Made by a program: the position numbers and the translations under genes. The notes under the pieces are model-generated. The model was given only the letters and a program-made list of their open reading frames with translations, was not told the DNA's origin and did no database searches. From SMWN01 sp965221455 (GTDB lineage: Bacteria > Pseudomonadota > Gammaproteobacteria > Eutrophobiales > Eutrophobiaceae), in assembly GCA_965221455.1 (NCBI GenBank), contig OZ244890.1:1612001-1676000 (forward strand): 64,000 bases of DNA, read 5' to 3'. Positions 18,063-25,979 of the stretch are shown in pieces (the first letter of the stretch is position 1; the number at the start of each line of letters is the position of its first letter).

Positions 18063-19685
18063 CTAATTTTTGCCCTCTTCAAACAATTCTGTTTGTTCAT
18101 TACTCCGTTGCGCCTGCGGGAGATTGGCGACATTCAGGCTGTAATCGTCCTTGCCCCATTCGCATTTTTGTAAAACCGATAACGGTATTTTCTTTACAGT
18201 CAGATTGTCAAAGTCCGCTTTGCTATTAAACGCCTTGCAACAGATCAACAGCGTGCGGTTGGGCCCGACATCTTCGCTGATTGCCCGCAACTGTTCGTGG
18301 GTGAGCGCCTCGGTCGTGATATAAATGAAATCGGTTTCGGTGGAATGGCCGTGCATCCAGTAATGGTTTTCATCCGGCGCATAGGTAAAGCCCATATGCT
18401 TACACATGGCCTCGGCAAGCATTTCGGGATTGTAATCCTTGCTGATCACCCAGTTGCCCCACTTGTCTTTTTCCAGCATGGACGGGGCAAGACGGTAATA
18501 GCGGAAACCGCCGCCGCCTTTCCAGTTGATCGCTTTGGAAATGCCGCCTTGATCGGTGCCGTCAATCACTTTTTGTAAGCGGGGCACAATGTGAGTATCG
18601 CAATGCTCACCCAATTCCACCATAATCCATTTGCGTCCCATTTTATGGGCTACTGTACCTGTGGTGCCAGAACCGGCAAAACTATCAAGTACAATATCAC
18701 CGGGTTGCGTTGAAACAGATAGAATTTTTTCTATCAATTTTTCTGGTTTTGGAGTATCAAAAGCTTTGCTTCCAAAGATTTCTTTTATTTCTTTTGTTGC
18801 TTCGGTATTGCTCCCTATATCCATCCAAATGCTTCTTATTTTGATTGTCTTCTTACCTATCTCATCAAAATAAGTGACTTCATAGGGCTTCCACTCTCCG
18901 TTTCGTTTTTCCCAATGGATATGATTAGCATCAAGATTTTCAGGTTTTTTCCTCCAACGACCATCTGCTCCATCCGGAGCTTTAGGATAAAAATCATTTC
19001 CTTCAGGATCTTTTATTGAGTAATGCAGACTTGGTCGATCTTCACGATATGCAGAAGTACCCCATTTTTCCAATTTCATGATTTTAGCAGGTCTATTGCT
19101 TATCATACGCGAGAAGTCTTCAACCTTATGATCTTCTAATTCATTTATTATCCCCCAATTATTTTTCTTAAAAACAAGAATGTTTTCATGTTCAATAGCA
19201 AAATATTCAGCATCCTGACCTCCACCAGCTTTCTTGCGCCATATTATGTTTGCAACAAAATTAGCTCTTCCAAATATCTGATCCATCAAAACTTTTAAAT
19301 AAGCATGTTCATTGTCATCAATTTGAACGAATATTACACCATACTCACTCAGAAGATTGTGGAGGATTTCAAGGCGGTCGCGCATCATTCCTAACCAAAT
19401 AGAGTGCTCCAGCCCATCATCATAATGCTCAAAGGCATTTCCTGTATTGTAAGGCGGGTCAATATAAATACATTTCATCTTGCCGGTATATTCAGCCTCC
19501 AGCGCCTTCAACGCCAGCAGGTTATCGCCAAATATCAGCTTGTTATCGAAGATATCATTTTCAGTAATGCGTTCCCTGGCATGGCAGGATTTTTCCGGGT
19601 CTTCCAGCAGGATACGCGGCTCCAGTTGGGGACGCTCGTCTTTCCCAATCCAGGTTAATTCCAGCCGTTGCTTGTTACGATTCAT
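18063..19685 (-). CDS. mod: type III DNA methyltransferase, Mod subunit
   Basis: 540-residue N6-adenine methyltransferase of the beta class: the catalytic IYIDPPYNTGNAF (DPPY at residues 76-79) comes before the SAM-binding motif DIVLDSFAGSGTTG. The central region between them, about residues 130-320, is the target-recognition part. Mod methylates the host DNA and directs Res to its site. It is somewhat short for a Mod protein. The ATG lies just downstream of repeat R1, which probably carries its promoter. Confidence 0.93.
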   Translation of the reverse strand: MNRNKQRLELTWIGKDERPQLEPRILLEDPEKSCHARERITENDIFDNKLIFGDNLLALKALEAEYTGKMKCIYIDPPYNTGNAFEHYDDGLEHSIWLGMMRDRLEILHNLLSEYGVIFVQIDDNEHAYLKVLMDQIFGRANFVANIIWRKKAGGGQDAEYFAIEHENILVFKKNNWGIINELEDHKVEDFSRMISNRPAKIMKLEKWGTSAYREDRPSLHYSIKDPEGNDFYPKAPDGADGRWRKKPENLDANHIHWEKRNGEWKPYEVTYFDEIGKKTIKIRSIWMDIGSNTEATKEIKEIFGSKAFDTPKPEKLIEKILSVSTQPGDIVLDSFAGSGTTGTVAHKMGRKWIMVELGEHCDTHIVPRLQKVIDGTDQGGISKAINWKGGGGFRYYRLAPSMLEKDKWGNWVISKDYNPEMLAEAMCKHMGFTYAPDENHYWMHGHSTETDFIYITTEALTHEQLRAISEDVGPNRTLLICCKAFNSKADFDNLTVKKIPLSVLQKCEWGKDDYSLNVANLPQAQRSNEQTELFEEGKN

Positions 19686-19700
19686 TGATTACATACTTGA

Positions 19701-19831
19701 TTCAGGAGATAAAGGTTTGGCTTAATGAAACCCATCCAGCACATGCTTGCCGATCACCCGCCGACTTTATGTGCGGCTAACGGATCAAATCCGCATGGTT
19801 CAATCAGCCATTGGTTGAGTGCCCGCCGGTG
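19701..19831. repeat. defence-operon upstream repeat, copy R1
   Basis: Shares most of its length with 24905-25060 (R2): the same GGCTTAATGAAACCCATCC core, GCTAACGGATCAAATCCG, and CAGCCATTGGTTGAGTGCCC. It lies directly upstream of mod on the minus strand and downstream of the helicase gene. The start-proximal end probably contains the mod promoter. Confidence 0.8.
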
Positions 19832-19870
19832 GCCGAAGAACAACTGATTATTTTTTGCGTTCTTTGGCAT
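19754..19870 (-). CDS. 38-codon ORF coupled to the helicase gene
   Basis: The ATG overlaps the stop codon of the helicase gene (TAATG), and the ORF runs through repeat R1. It reads MPKNAKNNQLFFGHRRALNQ and then W-L-I-E-P-C-G-F-D-P. The R2 copy has the same GHRRALNQWL stretch but loses the frame. It may be the surviving 3' end of a larger gene that once stood here, or a real small protein. No function is known to me. Confidence 0.35.
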   Translation of the reverse strand: MPKNAKNNQLFFGHRRALNQWLIEPCGFDPLAAHKVGG

Positions 19871-22800
19871 TAGATAATCGCTTGTTTAATAATTTTGTTA
19901 ATCATCTCATTTTTTGCCTGATTTTCTTCAAAGACGAAATTTTCACGTTTTAGATGATCTTTCAAATTTGATAGGTTGCTATACAATCTGTCGTCTGTAA
20001 TCAAACTTTTTACCTTACTTAGAGCAAACCTGGGAACGCCAATATAAGAAAGTTTGACAGACCGTTCATCTTTAACGCCATAAAAGGCATAAGATGGCAA
20101 TAATTCATTTTTGTCATGGCTAATCTTCTGATAAATCGCCATCCCCCATGGGATGTAATTTTTTAGCCTTGAAAAGATATAGCCTGAACATTTATTGACT
20201 CCAAGACCGTGTGTGTCAGCTATTTCTGAAATGGATTGACCATTGATCCAATCCAGTAAGATACCTGCTATTAATTCTGCATTAAATCTCCCTTCTTCAC
20301 GCCCAAGATTGATTTTCAATTCAGGGATACAGTTGATAGCGTCTATTATAACGGTTAAACCGTCCTGATTATTTTCTTCAATACATTGTGCAAGTGATGG
20401 TCCTGTATCCCGTGTAATTCCGATAATCGTAGCTAAACTAATGTCGGTAATGCCAAGTGTATCAGCCAGCTTTAATTGACTCGGTTCTTTCTCTTGAATT
20501 AAAGCAATATACTGATTGCTAAAATTCACCACTTTTTCTTGTGTCTCTAAAAATCCTTCATCAAATTCATTTTGCTTAAAATACAGCGAGTTCGCTAATA
20601 TATTAACAATATCTTGTCTGCTTACTTTATCTAATTGGTATTGATGACTGATATTCATTAAATGATTGAGATAGTGCAAAAAATTTTGCGCAACCGGTTT
20701 ATCTTTAATAAATTGATAATCAATCGTTGTGTCACCGTCTATTGCATCAAAAAAAGCCTTTAATGAGGAAATAGCCTTCTCAATATCTTGTGAAATAAAA
20801 GATTCCAGTTCTCTTTTGGTGGCCGGGTTGCTATCCTTCCAGCCTAATATAATATGCCCTTCGGTATCTTTATATGCCCTTCCAGCCCGCCCTGCAATAT
20901 TCCAGAAATCACCATGAGTTAATTTTTTACTATTAGCTCCGCCACCAAGCGTTAGCGTTTCAAAAATAATCGTCTTAATAGGGAAGTTCATGCCTTGTGC
21001 CAAGGTCGTTGTAGCAACAATCACTTTAATCAAATCGTTAGTAACCAAATCTTCTATTGTCTCTTTGACCATTGGTGACAATTGAGCATGATGAAAGGCT
21101 ATACCTTTATCCAGCAAATCAAGCAGTGAATGGTTATCTCCCAGCTCCAAGCGAATCACTTCTTTGGCATAGGTGATCTTTTCTTGATGATCATTGCTAT
21201 TGAAGTTAAATTTTTTTGCCAGGGCTTGTGCTAGTTTCTCAGCACGATTAGCCCCATTGTGCAAAATCAGAATACAGCCTTTTTGCTTGCTATACTTTTC
21301 AATCAAAACGGTATTGCGGACAATATCATTGATTGAATCTTGAGATATTTCTGCCTTTAGTTCCTTAAGGTTAATGCCTAAATCTATCGAAACCTCTTCT
21401 TTTATGATGGAATTTCTGGCACTGGGTAAATAGTTGATGTTGCTATTTTCTTTCTTGCTGTCTAGGGAGTGATACGCCACATATTGCCTGGTCGGTGTCC
21501 ATTCCGTGCTTTTGGCAGTACTGTTATCACTACTCAGCCACTGTGCAAGTTCATCTTTGTTTTGGATAAAAGGTGTAAGCAAGAGATAAGATATCTGACT
21601 ATCCTGTTGTTTCAGGTTTGCCAGCAAAAACTCCCAAATACTGCCCCGATTTTCATTACTGATATTATGCGCCTCATCAATGATGACAAGGCGAAGTTTA
21701 TCGAGAATATTCGCCTCATCATTCTTCAATAAAAAATTCAACTTCTCCGGTGTGGAAACAATAATGTCAGGTTGATCACCAATGATATCTTTTTCCAGGT
21801 GATCAAAATGGTTGTAGGGAAGTAATTGCTTGATTGCCAAGGTTGGAAAGTCACGACCAAGGCGTTTAATCGTTTGATTGATCAACGCATTGGTCGGCAC
21901 GACATAAGCACACAGGCAATCATTGCTATGTAGTATTTGTGTATACAGTATCTTCAACTCGGCGAGTAATGTTTTTCCAGAGCTGGTTGGCATACTAATA
22001 ACCGTGCTTTGATATGATGCTAGAATATCTTGTAAGGCTATCTTTTGTGAAGGAAACAAGGACAGTAAAAATGACTCTTGTTCAAGTTGTTGATTGACAA
22101 ATTCTTTAAAAAGGGGAGCACGACTAGCAACTGCCCAAATAGAGTTTTCATAGTGTTTTTGTAAAACAAGGCGCAACAAACTGCAAATAAGCTCCCACTC
22201 ATTGTTGCCTATCTCGGCAAAAACCTTAATCGCATTAGATACTTCACTATTAATACTTGTTGGAATGTTACGTCCTTCTCCCGCAAATAGGTAAGATTGC
22301 AATTTTTCTCCTATACTGATCAGGTTACTCAATGCAATAATTTCATATAACTGTCCTTGATTGGTAATGCTGTCCGAGTCTTGAATATCAGCAAAGCCCT
22401 GTTTTAATACATCAAGATTGTTTTTTCTGTCTTGCAAATCTCGTTTTAATCTAACCGGAAAATTAAAATCAGTAAAAAACCTTAGTGTCTGAGATAAAAG
22501 ATCACCACTATCACTGTTTTCAGGTCGGGTTGTGCCAATGATCAAAGTGGCTTTATCAGCTAAAACGGCATAGGAACTTAGATAAAAATAAAATTTCCAA
22601 TTCTTCTCTTCTGCATAAGCAACAGCCACCAATTCATAAATTTTGCAAGCAAGTTTTTCTAAATCTATGTCTGCTGTTTTTAATTTTTCTTCGATAGATG
22701 GATTATTTTTAATGTAAATAAAGAGAGCGTTTAACGCAAAGAACTTGATTTTCACATCGTCCAAATCATCAATGGGATCAAATGGAACATCAAAATATTG

Positions 22801-22896
22801 ATGCAACTTTATCTTTTCCTGTTTAGACAAAACATCAAGCAAAGCGGAAATTTCTTGTCCTTCAGTAGATAAAATTTCTTTTAATTGCTCAAGCAT
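19870..22896 (-). CDS. Hachiman/AbpAB-like SF2 helicase (HamB-like)
   Basis: About 1008 residues with Ski2-like helicase motifs: MPTSSGKTLL (Walker A), VPTNALINQ (Ia), STPEKL, VIIDEAHN (DEAH), VATTTLAQGMNFP and the NIAGRAGRA motif VI. ATG 22896 was chosen because it overlaps the nuclease gene by 8 bases; a TTG at 22926 would add 10 residues. A Ski2-like helicase preceded by a small DUF1837-like nuclease matches the two-gene Hachiman (HamAB) / AbpAB antiphage systems. The helicase is thought to sense or unwind foreign or damaged DNA and license the nuclease. The assignment is by motif and gene order. Confidence 0.8.
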   Translation of the reverse strand: MLEQLKEILSTEGQEISALLDVLSKQEKIKLHQYFDVPFDPIDDLDDVKIKFFALNALFIYIKNNPSIEEKLKTADIDLEKLACKIYELVAVAYAEEKNWKFYFYLSSYAVLADKATLIIGTTRPENSDSGDLLSQTLRFFTDFNFPVRLKRDLQDRKNNLDVLKQGFADIQDSDSITNQGQLYEIIALSNLISIGEKLQSYLFAGEGRNIPTSINSEVSNAIKVFAEIGNNEWELICSLLRLVLQKHYENSIWAVASRAPLFKEFVNQQLEQESFLLSLFPSQKIALQDILASYQSTVISMPTSSGKTLLAELKILYTQILHSNDCLCAYVVPTNALINQTIKRLGRDFPTLAIKQLLPYNHFDHLEKDIIGDQPDIIVSTPEKLNFLLKNDEANILDKLRLVIIDEAHNISNENRGSIWEFLLANLKQQDSQISYLLLTPFIQNKDELAQWLSSDNSTAKSTEWTPTRQYVAYHSLDSKKENSNINYLPSARNSIIKEEVSIDLGINLKELKAEISQDSINDIVRNTVLIEKYSKQKGCILILHNGANRAEKLAQALAKKFNFNSNDHQEKITYAKEVIRLELGDNHSLLDLLDKGIAFHHAQLSPMVKETIEDLVTNDLIKVIVATTTLAQGMNFPIKTIIFETLTLGGGANSKKLTHGDFWNIAGRAGRAYKDTEGHIILGWKDSNPATKRELESFISQDIEKAISSLKAFFDAIDGDTTIDYQFIKDKPVAQNFLHYLNHLMNISHQYQLDKVSRQDIVNILANSLYFKQNEFDEGFLETQEKVVNFSNQYIALIQEKEPSQLKLADTLGITDISLATIIGITRDTGPSLAQCIEENNQDGLTVIIDAINCIPELKINLGREEGRFNAELIAGILLDWINGQSISEIADTHGLGVNKCSGYIFSRLKNYIPWGMAIYQKISHDKNELLPSYAFYGVKDERSVKLSYIGVPRFALSKVKSLITDDRLYSNLSNLKDHLKRENFVFEENQAKNEMINKIIKQAII

Positions 22897-23716
22897 TGTT
22901 GTAAATGCTACTTGCAAATTGATCAATATCCTTATTGATGGCCCAGATAATACCTATTATTTCAGCACCTTTTGTATCTAATTCTGAGAAGTTTTGATAA
23001 TCGTTCAAGTTTTTGTTCTCTAAAATTGGGGAATGATTACGAATAAGGAAAGGGAAAATGATAATCCTTTGAATAAGTTGCTCGGAGGCGTCTTTTTTTG
23101 CAATTAAATCAAGTAAAAACGTAACATACTTTTTTGTAATCTGTGCTTCAGGGTCACGGGCAATTTCAAACATCGCAAATATTTCACGATAAAGACGATC
23201 ATTTTTGAAATCCATGGCTTTATCAATGTCTTCTTGCAAAGACCGGGCTGAGGCACATGGAATAGACTGGTCTCCAGACGCTTTCACCTCTGCCATAACA
23301 AACTTTAAGTGCTCTTCTTTTTCTTGAATACCAACAACATCAACACCTGTGGTGTGGCGATCAGTATCAATAATTGATTTTTTGATTTTCTTATTGATCT
23401 TTTCAAAAAAAATACATTGAAACTCTTTTTCAAGTAAAAACTCCGCCATAAACTCGGTCACGGTAGACCGCTTAATATCAAACGCAGGCACTTGATGATT
23501 TTGAGGAGTGGAAAGCGCGGAATATTGTCCTAGTAACTTTTTCTTATCAAGTCCCGCTCCTCCATACGTATCTAACAAGTCAGCAAAATCTGATCTTTGT
23601 TGTTGAACTTTATTTTTAATATAAGAATTTAACTCTGATTCTTTCCCCGTGTAAGAATACAGTTTTGCTTTAATAGAACCGATTTCTTGTTCTTGCTCTA
23701 ATTTGAATGCACTCAT
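22889..23716 (-). CDS. HamA/AbpA-like effector nuclease
   Basis: 275 residues. A PD-(D/E)xK-type site is visible: Asp126 in TTGVDVVGI and Glu143-x-Lys145 in FVMAEVKAS, in the spacing expected of DUF1837 effectors. The C-terminal half is helical. It overlaps the upstream protease gene by one base (TAATG) and the helicase by 8 bases, so the three are one operon. In Hachiman-type systems this subunit degrades DNA when released by the helicase. DUF1837 membership is my reading and was not checked against a profile. Confidence 0.7.
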   Translation of the reverse strand: MSAFKLEQEQEIGSIKAKLYSYTGKESELNSYIKNKVQQQRSDFADLLDTYGGAGLDKKKLLGQYSALSTPQNHQVPAFDIKRSTVTEFMAEFLLEKEFQCIFFEKINKKIKKSIIDTDRHTTGVDVVGIQEKEEHLKFVMAEVKASGDQSIPCASARSLQEDIDKAMDFKNDRLYREIFAMFEIARDPEAQITKKYVTFLLDLIAKKDASEQLIQRIIIFPFLIRNHSPILENKNLNDYQNFSELDTKGAEIIGIIWAINKDIDQFASSIYNNA

Positions 23717-24888
23717 TACTTACCCTGCCACATCCCATATTTGTTGATGGTCAGGTAATCCTGATACCATCCAGTGATGAATTTGAGTCCCAATAATTGG
23801 CCGACTTTATGCAGACTGAGTTCTTCACTATGCCAGGCGGTCAGTACGGTATTGACAAAGAGATCGCCAAATTGAGTCTTTACCTCCTTTGAGCGATTTC
23901 GTGGTATGGGAACCGGATTGTTTCTTAATTTATCCTGATAAGATTGATATTCCGCTTTCAGCGTTTGTTCAAACTGTTCATACTGTGGCTGTGTGATTTT
24001 TCCGATTTGTCTAAGCCTGACCAGGCAAGCATAGGGACTCACCTCAAATTCTTTCGCAATGTTTTTTATATCCTGTATATCCTCCGGTGTGCTCGCTACG
24101 CTATCCCGGAATTGATTTTCCGGCATCAATACATTGCCAGCAAACTGATCACACCAGGTTTCTTCTTCACTATCGTTTTCCTGCCAACTGTCAATTGATA
24201 TATTGCCCTTCAGCAGGTGCCCCAGTTCGTGCATCAAGGTAAAGGATTGTGCCTTTTTGGCGTCCGAATCATTAACGATGATGATCGGTAATCGATCATG
24301 CGGCAGACAAAGGCCGCGGAAGGTTTTTTTATCCATGTGCGACCAGCCTTTGTATTTACTGGTCAGGAAGATGAAAATACTCTTTTGTTCCAGCCTTCGT
24401 TTGAGATCAGAAAATTCCTCCGGCTGTTTCAAATCCAGCCATTGCCGTACTGCAACAGCGGCCTCTTGAGGTTGCATCCTGTTAACATTGAAGTCAGGCG
24501 CAATAAAAGGAATGATCGGATCATCCAGGTCGTCTCTTAGTTCGATAAGTAAATCGCGGTAACGCTCTACCCGGGCAATCAGCTTGCGAACTTTGTGCCC
24601 CTGTTCAGGTTCCTGAAAAGCTTGTGTGTCATGCAGTCTGCGAAAGCCGGGGGTTTGTTCGTAGTGATATTCTTCGGGTAGCGTTTCGCGGATAAACACC
24701 CACCTTGGAACCTCGTATAATTCTGCTAACTTATCCAGTTGCTTGTAGGTTGGCAGTTTCTCGCCGTTTTCGATTTGCTCAATTGAGCGAACCTCAGACT
24801 TTACACCATCTATGGATAACCCGATCTGCTCACGGCATTGCCTGAGTATATCCGGGTTCAGTGGCAGTTCTTTGCTGATTTGACCCAT
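23716..24888 (-). CDS. XRE-type HTH fused to ImmA/IrrE-family metallopeptidase
   Basis: 390 residues. The N-terminal ~60 residues are an XRE-like helix-turn-helix (RQCREQIGLSIDGV, then IEQIENGEKLPTYKQLDKLA). The central part is a zinc protease: HELGHLLKG with HExxH at residues 220-224, and a downstream E-x-x-x-C-D-Q-F-A helix supplying the third ligand. Proteins of this type cleave repressors and activate stress or mobile-element genes. Here it heads the nuclease-helicase operon, with a one-base overlap, so it probably regulates or triggers it. The 5' end and upstream region are duplicated at 29413-29545. Confidence 0.88.
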   Translation of the reverse strand: MGQISKELPLNPDILRQCREQIGLSIDGVKSEVRSIEQIENGEKLPTYKQLDKLAELYEVPRWVFIRETLPEEYHYEQTPGFRRLHDTQAFQEPEQGHKVRKLIARVERYRDLLIELRDDLDDPIIPFIAPDFNVNRMQPQEAAVAVRQWLDLKQPEEFSDLKRRLEQKSIFIFLTSKYKGWSHMDKKTFRGLCLPHDRLPIIIVNDSDAKKAQSFTLMHELGHLLKGNISIDSWQENDSEEETWCDQFAGNVLMPENQFRDSVASTPEDIQDIKNIAKEFEVSPYACLVRLRQIGKITQPQYEQFEQTLKAEYQSYQDKLRNNPVPIPRNRSKEVKTQFGDLFVNTVLTAWHSEELSLHKVGQLLGLKFITGWYQDYLTINKYGMWQGK

Positions 24889-25060
24889 GGCGCGAATTGT
24901 AGAACAAGTTCCGGCAGAGGGTAAGGGTCTGGCTTAATGAAACCCATCCGGCACATTCTTGCCGATCACCCGCCGACTCTAATGTGTGGCTAACGGATCA
25001 AATCCGCGTTTTTAATATGTCCAATCAGCCATTGGTTGAGTGCCCGCCGGTGGCCGAAGG
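24889..25060. repeat. defence-operon upstream repeat, copy R2
   Basis: Lies between the protease gene and the receiver-HEPN gene. It shares the GGCTTAATGAAACCCATCC core and GCTAACGGATCAAATCCG with R1, and the start-proximal part with R3. On the minus strand TACAAT occurs about 10 bases before the protease ATG and is shared with R3, a possible -10 box. The far end runs into the last ~12 codons of the receiver-HEPN gene. Confidence 0.8.
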
Positions 25061-25975
25061 GAGGTGGCTTTGGCTGTTGTTGAGACATTCTGGCTCAAGG
25101 CGATCAAGTTTTCTTAACTTACCGCCTAATTCATCCACCGATTGCAGATATTTCATGAGACTCTGAAAATCAAATTTTATTTCTTCTGTTTTTTCTTGCT
25201 CTCCCTGAATTTTCCAAAATGTTTTTCTCATTGCCTTATCCTCGATTTTTTTTAGGCTTTCCATTGTTGAGTGAGCAAGCTTGTTACGAATTTCTTGAAG
25301 CAGTTGAATTTGTTTTTTTAAATCTTTGTGTGATTTATCCTTGTTAAGATACTGGGACTGAAAAACAAGGGATTTTGCTTGAAAACTTACATCTTTTTTC
25401 GCACTGGAAGAAAGCCTCAATTTATCACCGAAAATTGCCTCAACATCTATGGCCTTATTAATCATCAGGCTTCTTGCATAGACATTCAGGTTATTTTTGC
25501 GTAATTCGTCTTTTTGCGGTTCAGACAGGCTGTTTTTATTCTGAACTACCTCGATTTTATATCGAGTTTGAATTTTATTATCATTTTTGAGCTTATCTTC
25601 CAGGTCCTGTTTCCCTTCATCACCATAACCATAGTTCGCATCATGAGCAAATCTACTATTGATAAAGCAAGTCATCTCTTTATGGTTGAATGTGTTGTCT
25701 ATTTGTCCAAAAATTCCTAATATTTTACTATTTATAATTCTATAATTATCATCTTCGCTAATGCCCTCCAAATGCAGATCAAGCAAGATATATCGGATGG
25801 CAGATAAATCTTTATCTGATAACCTTTCAAGATCATCTTTTTCTCCCGTTGTCCAGGTGACTCTTAAGTTTTCACGCAGTAAATCAAGGCGGAGTTTATT
25901 CGCAGAATGACCCCAATCTTCCAAATCAGGATTTTCACTGAAATCGTCATCAATCATTAAAATGTCATATAACAT
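25025..25975 (-). CDS. receiver-like protein with C-terminal HEPN-type motif (module 1)
   Basis: 316 residues. The N-terminus looks like a response-regulator receiver: an acidic pocket ILMIDDDF (Asp9-11), YILLDLHL with the likely phospho-acceptor Asp66, FINSR in the Ser/Thr strand position, and Lys in K-I-E-V-V-Q-N-K. After a basic helical linker comes QEIRNKLAHSTMES, where Arg230-x4-His235 is the HEPN ribonuclease signature (Rx4H). I infer a phosphorylation-controlled RNase. It starts 4 bases after the kinase gene. The last ~12 residues and the stop codon come from repeat R2, so the native tail may be lost. Confidence 0.65.
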   Translation of the reverse strand: MLYDILMIDDDFSENPDLEDWGHSANKLRLDLLRENLRVTWTTGEKDDLERLSDKDLSAIRYILLDLHLEGISEDDNYRIINSKILGIFGQIDNTFNHKEMTCFINSRFAHDANYGYGDEGKQDLEDKLKNDNKIQTRYKIEVVQNKNSLSEPQKDELRKNNLNVYARSLMINKAIDVEAIFGDKLRLSSSAKKDVSFQAKSLVFQSQYLNKDKSHKDLKKQIQLLQEIRNKLAHSTMESLKKIEDKAMRKTFWKIQGEQEKTEEIKFDFQSLMKYLQSVDELGGKLRKLDRLEPECLNNSQSHLPSATGGHSTNG

Positions 25976-25979
25976 CGCC

